Shown: positions 55,392 through 64,000, counted from the first letter of the stretch. The stretch is 64,000 nucleotides of DNA from Verrucomicrobiota bacterium (GCA_016199935.1 JACQFS010000015.1:39455-103454); one strand, 5' to 3'. The notes: generated by a model not told the origin, from the letters alone. A program made the numbers and translations.

Positions 55392-56579
55392 CTACTCCAG
55401 TTTCCCAAACATGATGCGCTCCTTCCGGCTCGGGTCGGAATCGCCCTGCGTCACGGTGAGCCAGATCGCGCCCGCGTGCTCGCGGAAGGTCGGATACTGA
55501 AATGACTTCACGGTCTCGAAGCGATACTTGCGCTCCCAGTTCACGCCGTCGCGCGAGACGTCGAGGTTGAAAACCGAGCGGCTCACGCCCGCGATGCGCG
55601 TGTTCTCCTGCCAGCCGAGATGGTAGATGCCGCCGAACCTGTCGAAGGTCGGCCGCGAGGCCGCGCCGTTTGGCACGAACGCGCGATGCTCGTTCGTCGT
55701 CCAGTGGACGCCGTCGCGGCTCGTGGTGAACGTGTAGTTTTTGTTCCCGCCCTCCTGACGGCAGATCGCCATCCACGTGCCATCGGGCAGGCGGTTCACG
55801 GCGGGCTCGGTGAGCTTGAGCGCCGCCGGCTCGTTGAAATGGCCGACGATCTCGAAGGTGTCCATCGCGGCGTTCAACGTCGCGAGCGCGTTCTGGCCGG
55901 CGGCGTAGTTGTTGATCGCGGCGTAGTGTTTGCCATCGAAAATCTTGACCGGATCGAAAATGTAGAGCCCGTAATCCTTCTCCGGGCGCGTGAAGCCGTG
56001 CGCCACCGCGTCGTCGTAAAACGGCTTGGGCTGCATGTCGAAAACGCCGGCGGCGGTCTTGAGCTTCGCGCGGTGAATCTGGTTTTCAAACTCGCCGCGC
56101 TCCAGATCGAAATCGCGAAACCAAATCTGCGACTGCCGCTTCCCCGGCGCCTCGCTCGCGAAGAAGCAGCGCAGCGTGCGTTCATCCTTCTTCAGCACAC
56201 GCGGCACGAAGCACGCGCCCGCCGGCAGCGTCTCGTTCGCAAACGCCTGCTCCGACTTCGCGACCGGGATGAACTTCTCGACGCTCATCGTCTTCACGTT
56301 CACCACCGACATTGTCACGTAAATGAACGGCCACGACGGTGCCTCGCCCGGCTGCACGTCGTTGGATTCGGAGACGATGTAGGCGCGCCCGTTCACGAGC
56401 GCCATCTCCGCATCGTGCGCGCCCTTGACTTGCGGCGCGGAAGTGTTGATGAGGCCGGCCAGCGCCTTGTCGCCGGCGGCCTTGGGATTCCAATCGGCAG
56501 GGAGAACCTTCTCTTGCGCTTCGGCGACAGGCACGCAGAGCGAAGGAACCAACGCGGCGAGGGCGAACAGGCGTTTCAT
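55392..56579 (-). CDS. Secreted sialidase-like beta-propeller protein
   Basis: This 395-residue protein has a Sec signal (LFALAALVPSLCVPVAEAQ) and a propeller fold with Asp-box-like turns SRDGVHW (about 287) and SRDGVNW (about 342), as in sialidases and related glycosidases. Blades such as AEMALVNGRAYIVSESNDV and EPAVNRLPDGTWMAICRQEGG match PVC exo-alpha-sialidase-type annotations. The catalytic Arg triad cannot be confirmed by eye, so sialidase activity is not claimed. It starts 10 nt after the frameshifted cytochrome gene and ends 15 nt before the SGNH gene. Confidence 0.82.
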   Translation of the reverse strand: MKRLFALAALVPSLCVPVAEAQEKVLPADWNPKAAGDKALAGLINTSAPQVKGAHDAEMALVNGRAYIVSESNDVQPGEAPSWPFIYVTMSVVNVKTMSVEKFIPVAKSEQAFANETLPAGACFVPRVLKKDERTLRCFFASEAPGKRQSQIWFRDFDLERGEFENQIHRAKLKTAAGVFDMQPKPFYDDAVAHGFTRPEKDYGLYIFDPVKIFDGKHYAAINNYAAGQNALATLNAAMDTFEIVGHFNEPAALKLTEPAVNRLPDGTWMAICRQEGGNKNYTFTTSRDGVHWTTNEHRAFVPNGAASRPTFDRFGGIYHLGWQENTRIAGVSRSVFNLDVSRDGVNWERKYRFETVKSFQYPTFREHAGAIWLTVTQGDSDPSRKERIMFGKLE

Positions 56580-56589
56580 TATTTCGCCA

Positions 56590-59575
56590 TCACTCCTTGG
56601 TCACCACTTCATCGAGGTTCAGCAGCACGTTGGCCGTGAGCGTGTAGGCGGCGAGTTCGGCCGGGTCGAGTTTCGCGTCGGGTTTCGATTCACCGAGTGC
56701 GACGAGTTTCTTCGCGGCCTCGGCTTCGGCGCGATATTTCACGAGGCGTTTCTCCAGACCCGCGGTGAGCACTTTCAAATCAGCAGCATCCGGCTGGCGG
56801 CTCGTGACGCGGCGGAAACCCCACGCGATGCGCTCGGCGGGCGTGGCACCGCCATCGGTCATCATGTGCTGCGCGAGCGCGCGGGCGGCCTCGACGTAGG
56901 TGATCTCGTTCAGCAACGCGAGCGCCTGGAGCGGCGTGTTGGTGCGCGGGCGTTTCACCGTGCAGATCTCGCGCGAGGGCGAATCGAACAGCAGCATCGT
57001 GGGCGGCGCGGCAGTGCGCTTCCAGATGGTGTAGAACGTGCGGCGGTAGAGCGCGTCGCCCGTGTCGTGCTTGTAGCCGCGCAGGTCGCCGTATTTGCTC
57101 GTCTCGTCCCACACGCCCTCGGGCATGTAGGGGCGCACGCTCGGCCCGCCGATCTTCTCGACGAGCAATCCGCTCGCGGCGAGCGCCTGGTCGCGGATGA
57201 CCTCGGCGGGCAGGCGGAAACGCGGGCCGCGCGCAAGCAGGCGATTCTCCGGATCGCGCTCGACCAGCGCCGGTGTGACCTTCGACGACTGCCGATATGT
57301 CGCGCTCATCACGATCAACTTCTGCATCGCCTTCATGTCCCACTTGAGCCGGACAAACTCGGTCGCGAGCCAGTCGAGCAACTCCGGATGGCTCGCCGGC
57401 TCGGACTGCATGCCGAAGTTCTCGCTCGTCTTCACGAGGCCAGTGCCGAAAAATTTCTCCCACTGGCGGTTCACCCACACGCGCGCGGTGAGCGGATGCT
57501 GCGGGTCCACGAGCCACTTCGCGAGGCCGAGGCGGTTGGTCGGCGAGCCCACGGGCATGGGCGGCAGCACGGCGGGCAGCGCGGCGAAAACGGCGTCGCC
57601 CGGCTTGTCGTATTGGCCGCGGATGAGCAACCGCGCCTCGCGCGGCTTGGCGAGTTCCTTCATCACCATCACGGTCGGCAGCTTGCTTTCGAAATCCTCG
57701 ACGGACTTCTTCGCGGCGGCGAGGGCGTCGTCGGCCTGCTTGACGGGGCTGGCGATGTTGGCACGAAAAAATTTCTCCAGCTCGGCGCGCTGCTTCGCGT
57801 TCCGCTTCTCGGGCGCGGTCGCGAGAATCTGCTTCAACGACTCGGGCACGCCGCCCTTTGGCCTTCGCCTTCGCTTTGCCTTTCGCCGCTGGCTCGGGTG
57901 CGGCGGGCACGAGCGACTCGATGCCGTAACCCTTCTGCGAGTAGTCCGCCTCGGCCTTGGTGAAGGAAACTTTCACCGGTTGCACGAGTCCAGGCGCAGA
58001 GATTTCCGCCTCGACTTTGCTGAGAACAAAGTTGCCGTTGCCATTTCGTCCGAGACTTTTCTCCGGCAGGCTCGTGTCAGGGAACGCTTCGAGCAGCACG
58101 CCGGTGAACTGCCCCGCCGCGAGCGGCACGGTGATGACGTAGGTGTCCTTCGGCGGATTCTTTCCGCTCGCGAGATACGAGCCGTCCGCCTGGCGCGCGA
58201 GCGTGGCGCCGCCGAGCGACAGCACTTCGGTCGGCGCGAGTTGCGTCCACGTGCTCGCTTCGGAATCGGCTTTCGCGCGGAAGCCCGGCTCCCACGCGGC
58301 GACGAGCTTCGGCAATTCCTTCTGCGCCTCGGCGACCTTCGCCTGCGCGGCGGTCACTTTGTTTTCAAGAACCGCGAGTTGCGCCTCCTGCTCCGGCGAG
58401 GGCACGAGCACGGACGGCTCGGGATTGCCGCCACCGCGGTTGGCCTTGATGCCGCCGAGCGTGCCGCTCTCGTCCACGTTGTTGAAGAAGGCGAAGAGCT
58501 GGTAAAATTCCCTCTGCGTGACGGGGTCGTATTTGTGGTCGTGGCAGCGGCAGCAGTTGAGCGTGAGCGCCATCCACGTCGCGCCGGTCGTCTCCACGCG
58601 GTCAATGATGTTCTCGATGCGCCATTCGTCGGCGATGATGCCGCCCTCGCCGTTGATGCGATGGTTGCGATGGAAGCCGGTCGCGACGATCTGCGCGCGC
58701 GTCGGGTTCGGCAGGAGATCGCCGGCAAGTTGCTCGATGGTGAACTGGTCGAAGGGCTTGTTGTCGTTGAACGCGGCGATGACCCAGTCGCGCCACGGCC
58801 ACATGCTGCGGCTGCTGTCGGTCTGGAAGCCGTGGCTGTCGGCGTAGCGCGCGTAATCGAGCCAGTTCATCGCCATGCGCTCGCCGTAGCGCGGCGAGGC
58901 GAGCAGACGATCCACGACATTCTCGTAAGCCTTCGGCGATTTGTCCGCGGCGAACGCATCCACTTCCTCCGGCGTGGGCGGAATGCCGGCGAGGTCGAGC
59001 GAGACGCGGCGGATGAGCGTGACGCGATCGGCCTCGGGCGAGCGCGAAAGTTTTTCCGAGGCGAGGCGGGCGAGGATGAAATTATCAACCGGATTCTGAA
59101 CCAGAAACTTTGAACCTTGAACCTTGAACTTTGAACTTTGAACCACGGGCACGGCCGGTCGCCTTGGCGCGCTGAACGCCCAATGCCCCTGATACTCCGC
59201 GCCCTCGGCGACCCAGCGGCGGAACGTCTCCTTCTGCGCCAGCGTGAGGTCTTTGTGCGCGGACTTCGGCGGCATCAGGTCGTCCTCGTCCTTCGCGAAG
59301 ATGCGGCGGATGATTTCCGATTTGTCAGGCTTGCCGGGGACGACTGCGACATCGCCGGACTTGCCCGCCTTGAGCGCCTCTTCGCGGCTGTCTAGGCGGA
59401 GCTTGCCCTTGCGCGCCTTCTCGTCGTTGCCGTGGCAGTGAAAGCACGTGTCCGACATGATGGGCCGGATGTCGCGGTTGAAATCCACCTTGCCCGTCGT
59501 CGCCGCGTGAGCAGGGCCGCCCGCCGTCACGAGGGTCAGGGCTGAAACGATGCTGAACAGTGTGCGCATGGTCAT
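56590..59575 (-). pseudogene. DUF1549/DUF1553 c-type cytochrome gene with a single-base frameshift
   Basis: The N-terminal frame has a Sec signal, heme motif CFHCH (44-48), MPPKSAHKDLTLAQK, a heptamer-repeat linker, and DUF1549 with a second CxxCH (LNCCRCHDHKYDP). It stays family-like to AKGKAKAKAKG near 57860 and then becomes Arg-rich nonsense. The C-terminal DUF1553 part (NPLTARV-type VWVNRQWEKFFGTGL, FDSPSREICTVKRPRTNTP) is in another frame ending at 56590. The whole span is 2986 nt, one more than a multiple of three. Removing one G from AAAGGGC (plus-strand CCC at 57854-57856) restores a 994-residue protein. It may be a real lesion or a sequencing error; no DUF1501 partner is adjacent. 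Confidence 0.88.
59095..59144. repeat. TTCAAAG heptanucleotide array in a DUF1549 gene
   Basis: Seven tandem seven-base units of the type AGTTCAA and GGTTCAA are read on the coding strand in frame as VVQSSKFKVQGSKFLVQN. The array lies between the heme domain and DUF1549, the same linker that carries a different heptamer array in the gene at 15463. Confidence 0.93.
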
Positions 59576-59687
59576 TTGAAAAGCCGTGGCCCATTTGAAG
59601 CCGACGGCGATGGGCTATTCATCCCACATCCGCCCGCCAATTGCCATGCCCGGCGCTACCGGCGCTTATGTAAAATCACCGCCCATC

Positions 59688-60674
59688 TCAGTGCGCCGCG
59701 AACTCCCGGTGCAACGCGCGCAGCGAATCGCGCACCACGTTCAGGTCGCCGACGATGACGAACTGACGGAAAGCGTAGTCTCCGGGCGTCACGCCATGCA
59801 CCGCGTCGCGGCGGCGGAAGACGCAGTTCCATTTCACCACGCGTGCGTCGGGAAAACGGAAGCGACCGTAGCGCGGGCCGGTCTCGGGCGAGAAGATGCC
59901 CATCGCGTGGCTGCCGCTTTCGGTCGCGAGGATAACCGGGAAGTTTTGTTCGCCGTTTCCGCCTTCGAGCGGCTCCAACTCGCCACTCGCCGGATTGAAT
60001 TTCCAAAACTTCGAGAACTCCGCCGGCATGTAGCCCGTCACCGCTTCGAACACCGCCTCGTTGTGCCGTTCGCCCACGGGCAGACCGAAGGTCACGTCGT
60101 AACGGATGACGTGGTGCATCCCGCGCCAGCCGATCTCGACGCGCTTGGTGATGAGATGATCGGAGAGGATCGCTGTGTTCTTCGCCGGATGGCCCTCGGA
60201 CATCTCACTGGGCACGAGCCAGAAGGCCATCTGCGTGGTGGTCTGGAGCACGTTGCTTTTCGCGACGAGGTGCAGCAGGCGACTGGAGGATTTCGGCCCC
60301 GCGCCATCGAGTCGCGAGCCGGCCTCCGTGGGGTTAAACGTCTCGGCGATGATCGGCGTGCCGAGGTCGCAGTTGATCGCCGACTGCAACTGCCGCCCGT
60401 GGTCGGTCGAGTCAATGAACTCCTTGCCATTCCACGTCACCGAATGAATCGCGCCCGCGAGCCGCGCCGTGGTGGTGATGACGATGTCGGAGACGCCGGC
60501 GCGCGTGCGGATGGAGGCGTCGCCTTCGGCGGCGAATGACCAAGGACCAAGGACCAAGGACCAAAGAAGGACCAAGCTCCAAATTCCAAATCGAATTTCC
60601 GACCACGGTCGGCATCTTGGCGATTTGAAATTGGAGCTTCCTTGGTCCTTGGTCATTTGTCCTTGGTCATTCAT
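59688..60674 (-). CDS. Secreted protein of unknown function with repeat-encoded signal peptide
   Basis: I do not recognise the mature protein (about residues 50-328). It is beta-rich (VITTTARLAGAIHSVTWNGK, WLVPSEMSEGHPAKNTA, YGRFRFPDARVVKWNCVFRR) and could be a jelly-roll or mutarotase-like sandwich. The first 48 residues come from a heptanucleotide inverted repeat: one arm gives MTKDQGSSNFKS and the other FGIWSLVLLWSLVLGPWSFA, which looks like a Sec signal ending at SFA-AE. Starts at 60674 and 60656 are both repeat-derived. It lies 14 nt after a sulfatase gene and 112 nt before the frameshifted cytochrome, so it probably works with the sulfatase locus. Confidence 0.75.
   Translation of the reverse strand: MNDQGQMTKDQGSSNFKSPRCRPWSEIRFGIWSLVLLWSLVLGPWSFAAEGDASIRTRAGVSDIVITTTARLAGAIHSVTWNGKEFIDSTDHGRQLQSAINCDLGTPIIAETFNPTEAGSRLDGAGPKSSSRLLHLVAKSNVLQTTTQMAFWLVPSEMSEGHPAKNTAILSDHLITKRVEIGWRGMHHVIRYDVTFGLPVGERHNEAVFEAVTGYMPAEFSKFWKFNPASGELEPLEGGNGEQNFPVILATESGSHAMGIFSPETGPRYGRFRFPDARVVKWNCVFRRRDAVHGVTPGDYAFRQFVIVGDLNVVRDSLRALHREFAAH
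60535..60671. repeat. Heptanucleotide inverted-repeat element forming start and signal peptide
   Basis: On the coding strand the first arm (60671 to 60622) is made of GACCAAG-type units ending AGCTCCAATTTCAAATC. The second arm (60592 to 60535) is its imperfect reverse complement: GATTTGGAATTTGGAGCTTG then GGTCCTT-type units ending GGTCATT. About 30 nt separate the arms. The ATG lies directly against the outer end of the first arm. Confidence 0.92.
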
Positions 60675-60688
60675 TTCCTTCTTCTGTC

Positions 60689-62413
60689 TCACGGCCGCGG
60701 CAGCACATGCGTGCGCTTCGCCCACACGTCCCACTTCGCGGACATTTCTTTCACACGCTCGGGCTGCGACGCGGCGAGGTTGTTCAGCTCCACGCGGTCG
60801 GCGTCCATGTCGTAAAGCTCCCACGGCGCGGCGGCGAAAGAGACGAGTTTCCATTTGCCCTCGCGAATCGCGCGGTTGCCTTCGTGTTCCCAGGCGAGGA
60901 ACTCGCGTTCGACCGGTTGGTTCGCGAACGCCGGCAGGAGACTCTTGCCTTCGCGCGGAAGGATTTTGTTTCCGTTCAACTCCCCCGGATACTTCGCGCC
61001 CGCGAGCTCCACGCACGTCGCCATGAGATCAATGAGGTGGCCCTGCTGCGCGCGGAACTCGCCCTTTGCCTTCACGCCCGCCGGCCAGTGCGCGATGAGC
61101 GGCGTGCTGATTCCGCCCTCGTGGTCGTAGTGCTTGTAGAGTCGCCACGGCGTGTTGCACGCGTTGGCCCAGCCGGAGCCGTAGCTCGGGAACGAGCCGG
61201 GGCCGCCCATCTTCGCGAGCTCGTCGCCGCGGTAGAGTTTGTTCGGCAACGCCTGTGTGCCCTGATTGAGGCCGGTGCCGGGCACGGGATTCGGCGTCGC
61301 CAACATCTCGAAGCCGAACGGTTCCCACTCGGCGCACGCGCCGTTGTCGCTGAGGAAAAAGATGAGCGTGTTGTCGAGTTGGCCGCCTGCGCGCAGGTCG
61401 GCGAGGAGCCGGCCGATGTTGCGGTCCATGCCCGTGACCATGCCTGCATAAACGGCCATGCGCTGCGCGAGGTCGGCACGGCGCTCGGCGGGCAAGGAAT
61501 CCCACGCGGGATTTTTCCCATCGGCAGTCATCGAACCCTCGCGCGTGGAGGCGACGACGTGCGGGATTTTGCTGCGCGGCGTGAGCGTGGTGCCGTCGGG
61601 CAGCAGGCCGATTTTCTTCTGCCGCGCGAGACGTTGCTCGCGGATTTTGTCCCAACCCTGCGCGTAGATTTCCGGATAGCCGGCCATGTCATCCTTGCGC
61701 GAGGCGATGGGGAAATGCGCCGCCTGATACGCAACATAGAGCAGCCACGGCGCGCCGGACTTCCCCATGTCGGCGAGAAAATCCAGCGCGTGATCGGTGA
61801 GCGCGTCGGTAGCGAAAAATTCGCCCGGCTTGTAGCTGCGCTGCGGTCTGCCCTCGGGCAGGCGCGTCATCATGCGCGGCTCCCACGAGTCCACGCCGTA
61901 GCCGCTGACGAAGCCGTAGAAGTCATCGAAGCCGCGTTTGGCCGGCAGCTCGCGGTCGCCCACGTGCCATTTGCCGACGGCGGCGGTGCGGTAGCCGGCG
62001 GGCTTGAGCACCTGCGCGATGGTCACGCAGCTCTCGTTGAGCGCTCCGCGGTAGCCGGGAAATTTTTCCCCCTGATCGCCCGCGCCGGGATATTTCGCGG
62101 CCTTGTCCGAGGTCATCAGCCCAATGCCGGCCTGGTGCGGATAAAGCCCCGTGAGCAGCGATGCGCGCGAGGGACAGCAGCGCGTGCAATTGTAGAACTG
62201 CGTGAAGCGCAGCCCGCCCGCCGCGAGCGCGTCGAGATTCGGCGTTCGGATCTCGCCTCCGTAACAGCCGAGGTCCGACCAGCCGAGGTCGTCGGCGAGG
62301 ATGATGAGGATGTTGGGTTTCGCGGGCGCGGCGGCGGCGGGAGTAACGAGTAAGCAGTAATCCGTAAACAGCGCCGCCAGCGCGGCGGGAAAAAGTCGGG
62401 CGATGGATTTCAT
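60689..62413 (-). CDS. Secreted arylsulfatase-type sulfatase with repeat in signal peptide
   Basis: This 574-residue type I sulfatase has ADDLGWSD (Asp41-Asp42), formylglycine motif C79-C80-P-S-R83 in NCTRCCPSRASLLTGLYPHQ, and later SDNGACAEWEPFG and HEGGISTPLIAHWPAG. It belongs to the arylsulfatase A-like group and needs an unseen formylglycine-generating enzyme. Its signal peptide (ALAALFTDYCLLVTPAAAAP) contains a heptamer array at 62341-62368. The ATG at 62413 is preferred to the frame start at 62476, which lies in an intergenic hairpin. It heads the long minus-strand run down to 50890. Confidence 0.93.
   Translation of the reverse strand: MKSIARLFPAALAALFTDYCLLVTPAAAAPAKPNILIILADDLGWSDLGCYGGEIRTPNLDALAAGGLRFTQFYNCTRCCPSRASLLTGLYPHQAGIGLMTSDKAAKYPGAGDQGEKFPGYRGALNESCVTIAQVLKPAGYRTAAVGKWHVGDRELPAKRGFDDFYGFVSGYGVDSWEPRMMTRLPEGRPQRSYKPGEFFATDALTDHALDFLADMGKSGAPWLLYVAYQAAHFPIASRKDDMAGYPEIYAQGWDKIREQRLARQKKIGLLPDGTTLTPRSKIPHVVASTREGSMTADGKNPAWDSLPAERRADLAQRMAVYAGMVTGMDRNIGRLLADLRAGGQLDNTLIFFLSDNGACAEWEPFGFEMLATPNPVPGTGLNQGTQALPNKLYRGDELAKMGGPGSFPSYGSGWANACNTPWRLYKHYDHEGGISTPLIAHWPAGVKAKGEFRAQQGHLIDLMATCVELAGAKYPGELNGNKILPREGKSLLPAFANQPVEREFLAWEHEGNRAIREGKWKLVSFAAAPWELYDMDADRVELNNLAASQPERVKEMSAKWDVWAKRTHVLPRP
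62341..62368. repeat. Heptanucleotide array in a sulfatase signal peptide
   Basis: Four seven-base units GAGTAAC, GAGTAAG, CAGTAAT and CCGTAAA follow one another. On the coding strand they encode LFTDYCLLVTP, the stretch just before the poly-Ala cleavage region of the sulfatase signal peptide. Confidence 0.82.
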
Positions 62414-62463
62414 GGGCACGCGCGTTTGTAACAGCCCGGTCTGCGCCGCGCCAGCGTGCACAC

Positions 62464-62540
62464 GGAGGGGCGACACTTTTGTCGCCCGCGTTCATCCAAT
62501 TTGAATGAGTAACGAAGGGCGACAAAAATGTCGCCCCTCC
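62464..62540. repeat. Paired hairpin (BIME-like) element between divergent genes
   Basis: Two hairpins with the same stem, GGGCGACA/TGTCGCCC, at 62468-62487 (loop CTTT) and 62517-62536 (loop AAAA) stand in inverted orientation. As a pair they form a nearly perfect 29-bp outer inverted repeat (62464-62492 with 62512-62540). The element fills much of the 181-nt gap between the sulfatase and the cytochrome gene. Confidence 0.93.
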
Positions 62541-62594
62541 TTGTGTCACGCTGAATAGCCGATAAATTCCCTGAGTCTGCTGAAAGCCTTTTTA

Positions 62595-64000
62595 ATGACA
62601 CGTTCGCTGACATTTCTTGGTCTGCTCGCCGCCAGCGCGGTGGGTCTGGTTCCATTGCCCGGCCTGGCCGCCTCGCCTGAGTTCAAGCGCGTCGCCGTGC
62701 CGTTCATGGATAAGTATTGTTACGAGTGCCACGGCGGAAAGAAGACCAAGGGCGATCTCGACCTCAAGCAGTTCAAGGACGACGCGAAAATTCTTGAGAA
62801 CCGCAAGCTCTGGCTTGGCGCGCTCAAGCAGTCGGGCTCGGGCGAGATGCCGCCGAAGAAACATCCGACGCGGCCGACGGCGGTTGAACTCGCGAAGTTC
62901 GATGCCGCCATCAACACCGCGCTCGACCGCGCCGAGGCCGGCGCGAAGCCCGATCCGGGTCGCGTCACCATTCGCCGGCTCAACCGCAACGAATACAACC
63001 ACACCGTCCGCGACCTGCTCGGCGTGGACTTCAATGCGGCGGAAAATTTCCCCGCCGACGACATTGGCTACGGTTTCGACAACATCGGCGACGTGCTGAC
63101 GCTTTCGCCGGTGCATCTGGAGCGCTACCTCGCCGCCGCCGAGACGGTCGCCGCGCGTGCGGTGCCGGCTGAATTGCCGAAGCCGCCGTCGCGCACGACC
63201 TACTCGATTTTTTTGGAGCCGAGCAATTACCACTCGGAGAACGGCACGCGCCCGGTGACGAACTCGACGCCGGAACTTTTCACGCAGCAGAAGATCACGG
63301 TCGCCGGCGACTACCGCTTCGAGGTCCGCGCGAGCGCGACCGCGCCGACGAACACCGAGCCGGTGAAGATGACGCTGCTGCTGGACGACCGGGAGCTGAC
63401 GACGGTGACGGTCACGAACCGCCGGAAGAAATGGGAGACCTTCGAGGTGAAGCTGGACGCGCTGCCCGTGGGCGAGCACCGCTTCGCCGCGCGTTTCGCG
63501 AACCGCACCGAGGGCGCGACGAACCGGATGCTCTTCATCAACGAGTTCAAGGTCATCGGCCCCGCAGACACGCGGACGGATTTCCAACGGCGGATCGCCG
63601 CGAGCACGACGGGCAAACCGCCTGCGGAGCAGGCGCGCGCGTTCGTAGAGTGGTTCGTGACGCGCGCATTCCGCCGGCCCGCGACGAAGGAGGAGATCGC
63701 GCGCTACGTGAAGATGATCGAGTCGGCGCAGGCCGCGGCTGATGGAAAGCTTGAGGCGGGGGCGCAGCAACTGATCAAGGTCGTGCTGTGCTCACCGAAG
63801 TTTCTCTTCCGCATCGAGGGCGACGAGCAGCCCAAGGCGCGCGACGCGCATCCGATTAGTGACCATCAGCTCGCGTCGCGGCTCAGTTATTTTTTGTGGA
63901 ACTCGATGCCGGACGAGGAACTCTTCGCGCTCGCGGCGAAGAAGGAGCTCGGCAAAAATCTCGACGCCCAAGTGCGCCGGATGCTGAAGGACCCGAAGGC
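62595..64000 (+). CDS. Secreted c-type cytochrome of the DUF1587/1592 type, cut by the window end
   Basis: At least 468 residues are visible and the frame is open to the window edge. A Sec signal (LTFLGLLAASAVGLVPLPGLA) is followed by a heme domain with CYECH at 42-46 and SGEMPPKKHPTRP. DUF1587 (IRRLNRNEYNHTVRDLLGVD), a beta-sandwich middle part, a DUF1595-like stretch (FVTRAFRRPATKEEIARYVK) and the start of DUF1592 (LASRLSYFLWNSMPDEELF) follow. It is the same architecture as the gene at 45710 and would be expected to have a DUF1552 neighbour beyond the window. It is divergent from the sulfatase at 62413. Confidence 0.92.
   Translation, partial: MTRSLTFLGLLAASAVGLVPLPGLAASPEFKRVAVPFMDKYCYECHGGKKTKGDLDLKQFKDDAKILENRKLWLGALKQSGSGEMPPKKHPTRPTAVELAKFDAAINTALDRAEAGAKPDPGRVTIRRLNRNEYNHTVRDLLGVDFNAAENFPADDIGYGFDNIGDVLTLSPVHLERYLAAAETVAARAVPAELPKPPSRTTYSIFLEPSNYHSENGTRPVTNSTPELFTQQKITVAGDYRFEVRASATAPTNTEPVKMTLLLDDRELTTVTVTNRRKKWETFEVKLDALPVGEHRFAARFANRTEGATNRMLFINEFKVIGPADTRTDFQRRIAASTTGKPPAEQARAFVEWFVTRAFRRPATKEEIARYVKMIESAQAAADGKLEAGAQQLIKVVLCSPKFLFRIEGDEQPKARDAHPISDHQLASRLSYFLWNSMPDEELFALAAKKELGKNLDAQVRRMLKDPK

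Noticed and set aside
57845-57870. Programmed ribosomal frameshift in the cytochrome gene
   Set aside because: The shift would have to be +1 in an AAAGGGC context with no recognised stimulatory signal. A single-base error or mutation explains the sequence more simply.
59641-59668. GCCCGGCGCTACCGGCGC stretch as another hairpin element
   Set aside because: Only partial self-complementarity could be found, so I do not call it as a separate element.

Overview
The window looks like a high-GC chromosomal segment of a Verrucomicrobiota bacterium (Pedosphaera/Limisphaerales type), probably from a planctomycete-verrucomicrobium (PVC) lineage in any case. The basis is the density of PVC-typical secreted families: DUF1501, DUF1552, c-type cytochromes fused to DUF1549/DUF1553 or DUF1587-1595-1592-1588-1585, sulfatases, SGNH esterases and beta-propellers, many with Tat or Sec signals. 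The genus cannot be fixed from sequence alone. No rRNA, tRNA, CRISPR array, prophage or transposase was seen.

Layout. 1-4072: an ABC exporter pair, apparently heterodimeric with one degenerate ATP site. 4084-4773: a Sel1-repeat protein whose C-terminus runs into repeats. 4871-9619: a co-directional cell-surface glycan operon (GT2, FkbM methyltransferase, two SAM methyltransferases, GT4), converging on another GT2. 10748-15331: a giant propeller/HEAT/cytochrome protein and a PQQ-like propeller. 15463-19822: a DUF1549/1553 plus DUF1501 pair. 19896-22013: trpS and a PfkB sugar kinase, ended by a clear intrinsic terminator. 22157-24134: zinc ribbon and sulfatase. 24350-28219: a cupredoxin, adenylate cyclase and porin operon. 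28316-29323: FmdB-like zinc ribbon and HAD phosphatase. 29377-46692 (minus): PHP-like protein, two sulfatases, two DUF1501 proteins, a DUF1549/1553 cytochrome, DUF1552, a DUF1592-type cytochrome and an esterase. 46812-48617: YgiQ-type radical SAM protein. 48636-50753: ceramidase-like/LamG protein. 50890-62413 (minus): a long run (sulfatase, unknown secreted protein, frameshifted DUF1549/1553 cytochrome, sialidase-like propeller, two SGNH hydrolases, two near-identical esterases and a broken hydrolase) that reads like a locus for sulfated or acylated glycans. 62595-end: a DUF1592-type cytochrome cut by the window edge.

The most unusual feature is the number of short dispersed repeats that lie inside genes and stay in frame. 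Heptanucleotide arrays, often as two inverted arms, supply the start region and signal peptide of at least two secreted proteins (22380-24134, 59688-60674) and parts of the signal peptides of two sulfatases (33671, 62413). Two DUF1549 cytochromes carry different heptamer arrays at the same inter-domain linker. Three tandem hydrolase genes share one signal-peptide sequence that resembles a non-coding repeat in the trpS leader. One ABC exporter has four tandem GC hairpins inside its nucleotide-binding domain. I propose that repeats here act as portable signal-peptide and linker modules. This is inference from sequence and needs comparison with repeat-free orthologues.
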